Source: Calditrichota bacterium (lineage in GTDB: Bacteria > Calditrichota > Calditrichia > Calditrichales > J004). Taken from it: a stretch of DNA of 64,000 bases. Made by a program: the position numbers and the translations under genes. This document shows, piece by piece, positions 26,299 through 34,787 of the stretch; the stretch's first letter is position 1; each line of letters opens with the position of its first letter. The notes beneath the pieces are model-generated. The model had not been told where the DNA came from and made no database searches. It saw only the letters and a program-made list of their open reading frames with translations. The DNA lies in the NCBI GenBank assembly GCA_013112635.1, contig JABFGF010000001.1, forward strand, positions 1,178,001-1,242,000, in the 5' to 3' direction.

Positions 26299-26802
26299 AT
26301 GAAAAACAATTATTCGAAAAGTTTATTTTTTGTACTTTTTTTGATCCCATTTTTAGCTTTTGGACAATTAAAGAAAGATACAAAAAAGCCTGATTTTACA
26401 AATATTCTGGCTAAACCCGCAGATAGTTTTTTATTAGGCTTTTTAGATCCTTCAAAGTTTCAGATGAACCATTCATTTAATATGTCTTTTGGAATGGGCG
26501 GCGGGCAGCAGATGCTTCAAAATGCTTATATAAACACAATGTTTTTTCAGTTTTCGGATAATCTGACTTTATCAACAGATATCGGTATTATGCAAACACC
26601 GTATCATACTTTCGGGCAAAACAGCTCTTTAAATAATCCTCAGTTTTTTGGAGGAGCACAGTTAGATTATAAAATTTCCGAAAATTCTCATTTGCAATTG
26701 AGATTTGAATCTGTACCAGCCAGTTATTTTAATCAACGTAATCAATTCTATAATCCGTTCTATAGATCAAATTATTTTGACCGTGGAAATAGGACATATT
26801 AA
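26299..26802 (+). CDS. small exported protein, possible outer-membrane component
   Basis: 167 residues with an AGAAGGAG ribosome site. Residues 1-22 (ending FLAFGQ) are a signal peptide. The mature part is rich in Asn, Phe, Tyr and Gln, with alternating hydrophobics (LDYKISENSHLQLRFES), as in beta-barrel strands. The middle has SFGMGGGQQML and the end is very aromatic (NPFYRSNYFDRGNRTY). Family unknown. A terminator follows at 26845, so it is the last gene of its transcript or is monocistronic. Confidence 0.7.
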   Translation: MKNNYSKSLFFVLFLIPFLAFGQLKKDTKKPDFTNILAKPADSFLLGFLDPSKFQMNHSFNMSFGMGGGQQMLQNAYINTMFFQFSDNLTLSTDIGIMQTPYHTFGQNSSLNNPQFFGGAQLDYKISENSHLQLRFESVPASYFNQRNQFYNPFYRSNYFDRGNRTY

Positions 26803-26844
26803 CGAGAAATGATATTTCCAGATTTTTATTAAATAAAATTATTA

Positions 26845-26881
26845 ACCGGATTCCTTTTAAATAAGAATCCGGTATTTTTTT
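26845..26881 (+). terminator. intrinsic terminator
   Basis: Perfect 9-bp stem ACCGGATTC/GAATCCGGT (26845-26853 and 26865-26873), followed by A and seven T, 43 bases after the stop of the small exported protein. Confidence 0.9.
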
Positions 26882-26911
26882 GAGCATTTATTTGCGGAGC
26901 ATCAGGCAAAC

Positions 26912-27523
26912 TTGAGACACCGAAGAAGAAGTAACAGCCAAACAATACAAAGAAAATCCCATTCTAATACCAACGTACGGTTCTCCCCTTCCAAAAAAAA
27001 GAAATCTAAGCTGCCGTTTTTATTTTTAGGATTGGTTGCCGTTGTAATTATTGGCTTTTTGTATTGGCCAGAATTATCAGAATTGATTCCTGCAACTCAG
27101 AGCGAAGCTATTTCTAATCAGAGTGAAATAGAAACCAGAAGTGAAGAACAAACTTCAATTCCCGTTCAGGAAACGCAAGAACCAGAGGTTCAATATTATT
27201 CACCCATTGAGAAAAAAATTCAATTGGAAATATTGAATGGGTGTGGTGAAAAAGGAGTCGCTAAAAAGTTGGCTGATCTATTAAAAAAATCCAAGTATGA
27301 CATCGTTAATAGCGGTAACTATATAGAGCAAGGGAAAATAAACTGGCAGGTTCAGGAAACAAAGATAATCGACCAGATTAATAATCAGGAAAATGCCAGG
27401 GATTTAGCAGATCATATGGGCATCCTTTACGCCAATGTGGAAATTTTTGACAACCCTTCACCCATTGCTGACCTGACCGTTGTCATCGGGAAAGACTATA
27501 AACTTTTATCAATTTTTCAATAA
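26912..27523 (+). CDS. membrane protein with LytR C-terminal domain
   Basis: 203 residues from a TTG start with CAGG upstream; no better ATG exists. The N-terminus is very basic, then a membrane helix at about 32-48 (FLFLGLVAVVIIGFLYW), a Glu/Ser/Gln linker, and a LytR_C domain at about 105-203 (QLEILNGCGEKGVAKKLAD, ending DLTVVIGKDY). The LytR_C domain usually follows an LCP domain; here it stands alone. It probably acts at the cell envelope. It is 12 bases ahead of rsfS. Confidence 0.82.
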   Translation: MRHRRRSNSQTIQRKSHSNTNVRFSPSKKKKSKLPFLFLGLVAVVIIGFLYWPELSELIPATQSEAISNQSEIETRSEEQTSIPVQETQEPEVQYYSPIEKKIQLEILNGCGEKGVAKKLADLLKKSKYDIVNSGNYIEQGKINWQVQETKIIDQINNQENARDLADHMGILYANVEIFDNPSPIADLTVVIGKDYKLLSIFQ

Positions 27524-27535
27524 CGGAGATTTTAT

Positions 27536-27892
27536 TTGACATCCAACCAGCTGGCAGAGGCCATTTCAAATTATGCCTTGGAAAAGAAAGGCCATCAAAT
27601 TGCCATTTTAAATGTACGTGAGTTAAGCAGTGTAACAGATTACTTTGTAATAGTTTCAGCAGAATCACAAGCCCAACTTAAGGCAATTGCAGATAACATC
27701 GAACGGAAAATACGCAAGGACGAAAAAGTCCATTTGTATCACAAAGAAGGAATCAACTCCCCAAACTGGATTTTATTAGATTATGTTGATGTAGTGGTCC
27801 ATATTTTTAGAAAAGAAACTCGTGAACATTTTGGTTTAGAAAGACTTTGGGCAGATGCAGAAATGAAACTTGTAATGGAAGAAGAAGCATGA
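27536..27892 (+). CDS. rsfS: ribosome silencing factor RsfS
   Basis: 118 residues from a TTG start with GGAG eight bases upstream. RsfS binds ribosomal protein L14 and blocks subunit joining in starvation. Motifs are SSVTDYFVIVSAES, WILLDYVDVVVHIF and REHFGLERLWADA. Its last codon overlaps the argS start (ATGA). Placement after a LytR_C-domain gene is common for rsfS in several phyla. Confidence 0.95.
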   Translation: MTSNQLAEAISNYALEKKGHQIAILNVRELSSVTDYFVIVSAESQAQLKAIADNIERKIRKDEKVHLYHKEGINSPNWILLDYVDVVVHIFRKETREHFGLERLWADAEMKLVMEEEA

Positions 27893-29526
27893 ACGCCGAA
27901 GACTTTATAAAAAACGAACTAAGCTTATTTTTAAAAAAACATGAAATAGAACTACCTGTAATTTTACAACGCCCAAAAGATGAAAACCATGGCGATTTTG
28001 CATCAAACCTGGCCATGCAACTTGCACGTCACTTAAAAAAAAATCCCAGACAGATCGCTGAAGAAATTATTTCAACAATTTCCCTGAATGATTCCTACAT
28101 TTCAAAAGCAGAAATTGCCGGGCCGGGATTTATTAATTTTTATGCTGCAACCGGCAATATACTTGATCAATTTTTACAAATTCCAAAACTCCAGTCTGAA
28201 TTTGGCAGAATAAAACAAAGCAATCCAATTAAAGCGCAAGTTGAATTTGTAAGTGCTAACCCAACCGGGCCGCTAACAATTGGCCATGGCAGGCAGGCTG
28301 TTTTGGGGGATACAGTTGCCAACATCCTGGAAGCTGCCGGCTATGATGTTACGCGTGAGTATTATTTTAACGACGCCGGGCGCCAAATGCGCGTTTTAGG
28401 GGAATCAGTAAAGATCCGTTATCAACAATTATGTGGCCTGGAGATTGAATTATCAGATGATCATTATCAAGGTGAATATATAATCGACATTGCCAAAGAT
28501 CTACATCAGCATCATGGCGATGCACTAAAAAATGACAATGATCTTGAAAAATTTACCAAGGCAGCTGAAGACACCATCTTTGAAAATATTAAAGGCACAA
28601 TAAAAAAGCTGGGCTTTAAGTTTGATGTGTTTTTTAACGAGAAATCACTTTACGAACAAGGAAAAATTGATCAGGTTATAAAAGACCTTAAAACCAAAAA
28701 CCTTGTTTACGAAAATGAAGGCGCGACTTGGTTTAAAACAACCGATCTTGGATTTGACCAGGACCGGGTTATTATTAAAAGCAGTGGTGAACCAACCTAT
28801 AGATTGCCAGATATGGCTTACCATGTAGAAAAGTTTAAACGAAAATTTGAGTTAATTGTCGATATTTTCGGTGCAGACCATATCGATACTTATCCGGATG
28901 TTTTGGCTGCTTTAAAGGTTTTGGGGTATGACGAAGAAAAAGTAAAAGTGCTTATTCACCAATTTGTAACATTGACAAACAAAGGTGAGCAAGTAAAAAT
29001 GTCAACCAGAAAAGCAAATTTTGTAACTCTTGATGAGCTAATCGAAGATGTTGGCGTTGATGTAACCCGTTATTTCTTTTTAATGCGAGGAATGAATACA
29101 CATCTCAATTTTGATTTGAGTCTGGCTAAAACACAATCTGATGAAAACCCTGTTTTTTATATTCAATACGCTCATGCCCGTATTTGCAGCATAATTGCAT
29201 TAGCAGAATCCAAAAATATAAATACAAAAAATCATAAACGCGATATTTTAGAAAACCTGGTCAAAAAGGAAGAAACAAACCTTATAAAGGAATTACTGCA
29301 ATTTCCTGAGATTGTTAAAATATGTTCCCAGGTTTTAGAACCACAACGAATGGTAAATTACCTATTTGGCCTCGCAGCTACTTTTCACAGATTTTATACC
29401 GAATGCAGAGTAATAACAGAAGACGAGAATTTATCAATGGCCAGGCTTGCCTTAATCGATGGAACGCGAATTGTAATAGCCAACGCGCTACATATTTTGG
29501 GAATAAGTGCACCAAACAAAATGTAA
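27889..29526 (+). CDS. argS: arginyl-tRNA synthetase
   Basis: 545 residues from the ATG that overlaps the rsfS stop; the longer frame from 27847 is inside rsfS. A class I synthetase: the HIGH motif appears as SANPTGPLTIGHGR, and KMSTR as VKMSTRKANFVTLDEL, with the usual FGADHIDTYPDVLAALK. The C-terminal DALR domain is present (YIQYAHARICSI onward). The N-terminal Add-1 domain is also intact. Confidence 0.96.
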   Translation: MNAEDFIKNELSLFLKKHEIELPVILQRPKDENHGDFASNLAMQLARHLKKNPRQIAEEIISTISLNDSYISKAEIAGPGFINFYAATGNILDQFLQIPKLQSEFGRIKQSNPIKAQVEFVSANPTGPLTIGHGRQAVLGDTVANILEAAGYDVTREYYFNDAGRQMRVLGESVKIRYQQLCGLEIELSDDHYQGEYIIDIAKDLHQHHGDALKNDNDLEKFTKAAEDTIFENIKGTIKKLGFKFDVFFNEKSLYEQGKIDQVIKDLKTKNLVYENEGATWFKTTDLGFDQDRVIIKSSGEPTYRLPDMAYHVEKFKRKFELIVDIFGADHIDTYPDVLAALKVLGYDEEKVKVLIHQFVTLTNKGEQVKMSTRKANFVTLDELIEDVGVDVTRYFFLMRGMNTHLNFDLSLAKTQSDENPVFYIQYAHARICSIIALAESKNINTKNHKRDILENLVKKEETNLIKELLQFPEIVKICSQVLEPQRMVNYLFGLAATFHRFYTECRVITEDENLSMARLALIDGTRIVIANALHILGISAPNKM

Positions 29527-29537
29527 ACGGAGATAAA

Positions 29538-30437
29538 ATGAGTATTTTGGTTGTAGGTTCGATTGCCTATGATACTATTGAAACACCAAATGGAAAAATG
29601 GATGACGCATTAGGTGGGTCGACACTGTTTTTTACAGCTGCTGCCAGCTTGTTTGCACAGATAAATGTTGTGGGCGTTATTGGCTCTGATTTTCAAAAAG
29701 AAGAGCTTAAGTTTTTAGAACAGCGTGATGTAAATTTTGATGGACTCTACGTTGAAGAAGGAAAAACATTTCGCTGGGGCGGACGCTATCACAAAAATAT
29801 GAATCAGCGTGACACTTTGTTTACAGACTTAAATGTTTTCGAATATTTTAATCCAACGATTCCTGAACAATACAAAAATTGTGAATATATCTTTCTGGCA
29901 AATATTGCTCCTGAACTTCAGCTACAGGTTTTAGAACAAGTTAATAACCCAAAACTTGTAGTCTTAGATACGATGAATTTGTGGATTAATATAAGCCGCG
30001 ATGCGCTTGAACAGGTTGTACGAAAAAGTGACATCGTAATTATTAACGATGAAGAATTAATGCAATTTACCGAAGAAGAAAATTTAGTAAAAGCAGTTAA
30101 AAAGATTGTTGCTATGGGGCCTTCAAAGCTGGTTATAAAACGTGGAGAATATGGCGCGCTTTTATATTCAAACAATAAATTTTTCTTTGCGCCGGCATAT
30201 CCATTGGAGAATGTAGTTGATCCAACAGGAGCAGGGGATACCTTTGCGGGTGGTTTTTTAGGTTATCTTGCTTCAACGAATGAAATTAACGATGAAACAT
30301 TGCGCCATGCTTTGGTTTATGGATGTACAACAGCATCATTTACTGTTGAAGATTTTGGATTGCTTAATTTAAAAAATTTATCAAAAGAACAATTGGAAAG
30401 CAGATTTGATGAATTCAAAGAAATGATGGTTTTATAA
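29538..30437 (+). CDS. PfkB-family sugar or nucleoside kinase
   Basis: 299 residues from ATG 29538 with GGAG six bases upstream; the frame extends further upstream only inside argS. It has the PfkB plan: LVVGSIAYDTIETP, ALGGSTLFFTAAAS, the middle lid strands, KLVIKRGEYGAL, and the catalytic DPTGAGDTFAGGF with base Asp. The substrate is uncertain. Closely similar proteins in related genomes are often called sugar or adenosine kinases. It ends one base from the convergent receiver-kinase gene. Confidence 0.85.
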   Translation: MSILVVGSIAYDTIETPNGKMDDALGGSTLFFTAAASLFAQINVVGVIGSDFQKEELKFLEQRDVNFDGLYVEEGKTFRWGGRYHKNMNQRDTLFTDLNVFEYFNPTIPEQYKNCEYIFLANIAPELQLQVLEQVNNPKLVVLDTMNLWINISRDALEQVVRKSDIVIINDEELMQFTEEENLVKAVKKIVAMGPSKLVIKRGEYGALLYSNNKFFFAPAYPLENVVDPTGAGDTFAGGFLGYLASTNEINDETLRHALVYGCTTASFTVEDFGLLNLKNLSKEQLESRFDEFKEMMVL

Positions 30438-30438
30438 T

Positions 30439-31605
30439 TTATGAAACTAATGCTTCTTCCATTTTCTCAACTTCCGGGAGTATGATTGTAAACACGCTCC
30501 CCTTTCCTTCCTCACTATGTACTTCAATTTTTCCATCGCAGGTTTGAAGAATTTCCTTAACTAAAGAAAGGCCAACACCAATTCCTCCGCCCATAAAATC
30601 TGTTTGTGATGTGGAATGGTGCATAACATCTTGAACTTCATAAAATGGTTCAAATACAAAATTCTGTTTATCGAGTGGGATTCCAATTCCATTATCTTCC
30701 ACAGAAATATATACTTTTCGGTCGGCAGCTTCCTTCTTAACTTTTAACGATACTTTTCCGCCCTTTTCTGTAAATTTTAAAGCATTTTGCAAAAGCTCTC
30801 TAATGGCCCTATGCAGATTATTTTTGTCTGCACTAATCAAGATAACTTTACTATTAGTATAAGCACCAAACTCAATTTCACGCTTTTTAAACAGGATTTT
30901 CATTTCACTTGCTACAGACAAAATGGAATCGTTTAAATTGAATGTTGTATTTTCTTTCCTGGAGAATGCTTTTTCAGCATCTGAAAGGTTATGCATCCTT
31001 TCAACCAGCTCAATCATTTCATAAAGCGTTGAAGAAACAATGCCTAAATATTCGGTTATTTCTTCAGATTTATCTTCTATACTTAAATCAATTAATTCAA
31101 AATAGCCTTTTAAAACAGCCAACGGTGTTCTTAATTCATGATTGGTAATTGTAATAAATTTATCTTTGATTTCATTAACATGTTTAAGCTGATGGTTTAG
31201 GTTTTTTAATTCCTCATTTTCATGAGATGCGGAAATATGTTTTCTGCAACGGTTTAAAACAATACGAACGTGTTCCAGGCTAACAGGCTTAGTTATATAA
31301 TCGAACGCCCCTTCCTTCATTGCATTGATCGCTGTTTCGATTGTAGCAAACCCCGTTACAACAATTACCTCCACATTAGGGTATTTTTTCTTGATTCTCC
31401 TTAATGTCTCCTGGCCATCCATGACCGGCATATTGAGATCTGTAATTACAAGATGGTAGTCTTTTTGGGAAAGCTTATGCAGCCCGTCTTTACCATTTAC
31501 TGCTGTATCAGTTTGATAACCTAATACTGAAAACATATCAATATAGCTTTCACGAATAATAGGTTCATCTTCAATAACGAGCAATTTTAAGTCTTTAGCT
31601 TCCAT
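30439..31605 (-). CDS. receiver-histidine kinase hybrid without a sensor domain
   Basis: 388 residues. The N-terminal receiver has EDE at 12-14, D56 in ITDLNMP, and K106 in TKPVS. A coil leads to HisKA with H156 in TNHELRTPLA, then HATPase_c with the N-box LLQNALKFT, DNGIGIP and GGGIGVGLS. The receiver-first order means input comes from another kinase rather than a ligand. It is the last gene of a minus-strand group and meets pfkB end to end. Confidence 0.9.
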   Translation of the reverse strand: MEAKDLKLLVIEDEPIIRESYIDMFSVLGYQTDTAVNGKDGLHKLSQKDYHLVITDLNMPVMDGQETLRRIKKKYPNVEVIVVTGFATIETAINAMKEGAFDYITKPVSLEHVRIVLNRCRKHISASHENEELKNLNHQLKHVNEIKDKFITITNHELRTPLAVLKGYFELIDLSIEDKSEEITEYLGIVSSTLYEMIELVERMHNLSDAEKAFSRKENTTFNLNDSILSVASEMKILFKKREIEFGAYTNSKVILISADKNNLHRAIRELLQNALKFTEKGGKVSLKVKKEAADRKVYISVEDNGIGIPLDKQNFVFEPFYEVQDVMHHSTSQTDFMGGGIGVGLSLVKEILQTCDGKIEVHSEEGKGSVFTIILPEVEKMEEALVS

Positions 31606-31631
31606 AATTATTTTAAAAAGGCTGGGCTGGT

Positions 31632-31886
31632 TTAATTTTCACTGTTAATTTTAATGGGATACGGTAAAATCATCCGTCGAATATTTTCCAGTTCAGAATT
31701 AATTTTTTCCAGGTAACTGACTGTATTGTTATCGATTGAATCTAACTTATCTTCCAATAAAAAAATTGAGGCATTTAAAACATTAATCCGGATCCGCAAA
31801 TTCTCCACCAACTTTTGATAATCTTCAATTGAAAGATCATCTAGATTTATAGCATTGTCTAATTTGCCCATAAACTTTTTATACAT
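31632..31886 (-). CDS. small coiled-coil protein beside the receiver-kinase gene
   Basis: About 84 residues if it starts at ATG 31886; a TTG at 31949 would add 21 residues. Both starts have only weak ribosome sites. The sequence is helical with heptad-like Leu/Ile (LVENLRIRINVLNASIFLLE), so a coiled coil is likely. It ends 26 bases before the receiver-kinase gene and may be co-transcribed with it, perhaps as a partner. No family is recognised. Confidence 0.45.
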   Translation of the reverse strand: MYKKFMGKLDNAINLDDLSIEDYQKLVENLRIRINVLNASIFLLEDKLDSIDNNTVSYLEKINSELENIRRMILPYPIKINSEN

Positions 31887-32030
31887 CCTATATTTAAAAG
31901 TCCTGACATCCTTGTTCAATAACACACATTCGGTAGTCACAAGCGGCAAATAAGAAAAAACTATTGTAGAGGTAGAAAAACGCGCAAAGAAAATTATTTG
32001 GAGTATATTTAAGAAAAAAACTGCTATTTT

Positions 32031-32702
32031 TTATATAGTTTCATCATCAAAATAAAACCGGGTTTTAGAAATACCTTTAATAGCGTTTAGTTCTTTTATA
32101 AAAATATGTATTGTATTTTTATTTTTCAGCTCAACATTAAATGATATTTCAAATTCATTTTTATCATCCAATGTAAGCATGTCTATTAAGCTATATTTTT
32201 TGCAGTATTTTTTAAACAAAGCGATATAAGCTGGTTCATCTTCAGGAACACTACTTATAAACTGAATCAGAAATTGGCTTTTTTGGGGGAAAGCATAATT
32301 AATTTTGGCAAGAACAATCGTGATTGCACCAATAAAAAATGAACTGAATATTGCTATAAATTTTAGATTGACTCCTGCAGCCATTCCAACAGCTAAAGAA
32401 AAAATTATAAAAACAATATCCTGAATATCTTTAACAGCTGTTCTAAATCGAATAACTGTCATAGCACCAACCAGCCCAAACGCACGTGCTAAATTGTTTC
32501 CAATAGTCATTATTACCAATGCAGTAATTACCGATAAAATAACCAAGGCACGCACATAAGAAGGAGAATAACTCAACCCGGTAAAACTAAGTCTATAGCT
32601 ATGCGATACAATTAAACCGGATATTAATGCTATTGTAAGATTTACTAAAACCTGTTCCAGAGTAATACTATTAAAAAAATTGCCACTAAAATTATCTAAC
32701 AT
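32031..32702 (-). CDS. DUF4956 membrane protein
   Basis: 223 residues. Four hydrophobic helices span about 18-150, with the family signature FGLVGAMTVIRFRTAVKDIQDIVFI. A cytosolic C-terminal domain of about 75 residues follows, with alternating strands (FEISFNVELKNKNTIHIFI). DUF4956 proteins are regularly encoded beside VTC-domain polyphosphate polymerases, as here, where the start overlaps the end of the VTC gene by 11 bases. A role in moving or anchoring the polymer is inferred. Confidence 0.88.
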   Translation of the reverse strand: MLDNFSGNFFNSITLEQVLVNLTIALISGLIVSHSYRLSFTGLSYSPSYVRALVILSVITALVIMTIGNNLARAFGLVGAMTVIRFRTAVKDIQDIVFIIFSLAVGMAAGVNLKFIAIFSSFFIGAITIVLAKINYAFPQKSQFLIQFISSVPEDEPAYIALFKKYCKKYSLIDMLTLDDKNEFEISFNVELKNKNTIHIFIKELNAIKGISKTRFYFDDETI

Positions 32703-33489
32703 CCGATTCAGTCCTTGAGAGTACCCGCTTAAGCGAATATTTTTGAATTCTTGGTATTGTCATTAATTGTTTTACACCGGTAACCATCTCCAGTTGTTTA
32801 TCAATGGATAGGGTGTATTTGGAAACAGAACGTGCTTGTAAATGCATACTCTTTATCATTGAAATAAGCCATCCCGGAAATTGTTTATTAAATTTCATCT
32901 CAAGAACAAATTTATTTCTAAAGGTGTTTATAAAATTGTCTGTTTCGAATAAATTTGAATACTTATCCGTTTGAATACTTCTTATATCTTTGTCAAATGT
33001 TATCCTAAGATCCGGATTAAATTTATAATGGTATGCTTCCCGCTCGTATGCAACTAATATTACCGGATTTAGTGATTGACTAAATATATGATATAAAAAT
33101 AATTCACGATCTCGGTCTCTGCTTTTTAACTTCAAGTTTGATTCAATTTTTTTGCCAGAAAATACATCATCAAGTTGATCAAATATTAGAGGATATCTGT
33201 TTTTAAAAATGTGAGAGCCGTTTTTCCTTTTCAATTCTAAAAATGTAACACTGTTCTTTGTATAAGTGTTATAGCTACGAATTCTTACTTTTATTCTATT
33301 TTGCAATCCATCTATTTTTTCATGATAATACTTTAAAGACCTGGTATCATAATATACACTACGAACGGTATAGTCCGGTGCTTCCTTTGGTCCGGCAAAT
33401 TTATCCAAACGCATATAAGGCGACAAGAAATCCCTTACTTTAGGCAACATTTCTAAAGGTAATAAATATTTAATTTCCCTTTTTAACAT
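32692..33489 (-). CDS. VTC-domain protein, predicted polyphosphate polymerase
   Basis: 265 residues. The VTC tunnel fold is marked by KREIKYLL at the N-terminus, VRSVYYDT, IKVRIRSY, FLELKRKNG, ILVAYEREAY, RITFDKDIRS, VLEMKFN and SVSKYTLSID. These supply the basic residues that line the tunnel and the acidic metal site in eukaryotic Vtc4, which makes polyphosphate from ATP. No CotH-like kinase is present, unlike many bacterial VTC operons. It is the middle gene of three, six bases after the membrane-fusion gene and overlapping the DUF4956 gene. Confidence 0.88.
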   Translation of the reverse strand: MLKREIKYLLPLEMLPKVRDFLSPYMRLDKFAGPKEAPDYTVRSVYYDTRSLKYYHEKIDGLQNRIKVRIRSYNTYTKNSVTFLELKRKNGSHIFKNRYPLIFDQLDDVFSGKKIESNLKLKSRDRDRELFLYHIFSQSLNPVILVAYEREAYHYKFNPDLRITFDKDIRSIQTDKYSNLFETDNFINTFRNKFVLEMKFNKQFPGWLISMIKSMHLQARSVSKYTLSIDKQLEMVTGVKQLMTIPRIQKYSLKRVLSRTESDVR

Positions 33490-33495
33490 AGTTTT

Positions 33496-34542
33496 TCATG
33501 TTTTAAAAGTATATAAAAGTTTCCATTTAAAAAAATCTAACAAAGACACATCGCCTAAGTTTAATTTGCACATAACCCACAGGTTAACAGGCAAAGATAC
33601 GTCTTCCGATTGAGGTTTACCTACAAGAGTAATAACCTGTTCCGAGTTAAAACTTTGAACAGTTAAATTTCTATAAATTATATCAAATGTTCTATCTTCA
33701 AAGTCTGCAATTTCCCCGGTTGTTGTGTTCCCAACTAGTTCCTGGTATTGCCAGTTTAAAGGAATCATTAAAAGAATATTTCTTGTTTGTACAGCAAGGA
33801 TTGTATCCGATGAAAAGAAGTATTTTTTATCTCCTGTTAAAGGTGATATGATTACAAGTTGCTTTTGTTTTTCTTTTAATACTTCATATTCTTGTTCGTA
33901 ACCAACTATTTCATTTTTAGCAAGAAGTATTTGTTCTGCTTTAGCCCCGGTTTTAGAAGAACTCAATGCAGCTTCACGTACTTGCACATCTAATAATCCA
34001 ACACGCATTTCACTGTTTGCCTTTTCGTATTCTTCAATGGAAAGCAGGCCTTTATCAAAAAGTTCCTTTTTCCGTTCTGCTGTTTTTACTAAAAAAGAAT
34101 AACTTTCCCTGGCAAGTTTCAATTTCTGTTCTGCTTCCTTCACCAAAGATTCCTTTTTCCCAGATAATAGAATTTGAAGTTTAGCTTTTGAAACCTCCAA
34201 CTTTTTCTTTACTTGCGCAATTTGTCTGGATAGCAGGTTGGATTTGATCTTTGCAATTGTATCTCCTTCTGAAACAGACATAGCGTCAGTCGTAACCAGG
34301 TCAAATTCAAATGTGTCTCCCCTGTCCGGCAAAGTTGAAAAATATTCATCAATTTGCCCGGTATTATTATCATATACAGTTGCAGAAATACTTTCACCCG
34401 CCCCTTTTTTTAATACCCATGTTTTTTCTGTTACAATTTTCCCCGGTACACTAACTGACAATGGAATTTGAATTGGGAAGTAAACAATAATAAGAACCAA
34501 CAATATTATCGAAATTGAAATAACCGTTATTTTTTTTGTCAT
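33496..34542 (-). CDS. HlyD-type membrane-fusion protein in the VTC operon
   Basis: 348 residues. One N-terminal membrane helix (about 5-25), then a beta segment (VSVPGKIVTEKTWVL), a lipoyl-like hairpin, a long coiled coil at about 115-230 (VKKKLEVSKAKLQILL onward), and a C-terminal barrel. This is the layout of HlyD or MacA-type periplasmic adaptors, but no ABC, RND or TolC partner is adjacent. Being the first gene of a VTC-DUF4956 operon, it may link polymer synthesis to the envelope. That is inference. Confidence 0.75.
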   Translation of the reverse strand: MTKKITVISISIILLVLIIVYFPIQIPLSVSVPGKIVTEKTWVLKKGAGESISATVYDNNTGQIDEYFSTLPDRGDTFEFDLVTTDAMSVSEGDTIAKIKSNLLSRQIAQVKKKLEVSKAKLQILLSGKKESLVKEAEQKLKLARESYSFLVKTAERKKELFDKGLLSIEEYEKANSEMRVGLLDVQVREAALSSSKTGAKAEQILLAKNEIVGYEQEYEVLKEKQKQLVIISPLTGDKKYFFSSDTILAVQTRNILLMIPLNWQYQELVGNTTTGEIADFEDRTFDIIYRNLTVQSFNSEQVITLVGKPQSEDVSLPVNLWVMCKLNLGDVSLLDFFKWKLLYTFKT

Positions 34543-34787
34543 AGTTTAAACAATCAGTTAAAAATAGTTTGTTTTATATAGAAAAGGAATTTACGGATAG
34601 TATGCCTTAACTATCAAGAAAAGTAGTATACTTTTTTAAATTAGTGTTCGATATTTTACTACCAAATAATACTGTTCGTTTAGTTTTTTCTATTTATTTT
34701 TGTAAATTAGCATCTACCAAATTACACAACTCAAAATTTTTCTTTTTGATCCTAAGAAAAGACATTTATTATAACCCAGAGGAAGAC

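Noticed and set aside
34644-34787. Longer N-terminus for isocitrate dehydrogenase
   Set aside because: The family sequence begins at the ATG 34788 with a good ribosome site; the upstream codons encode no conserved sequence.
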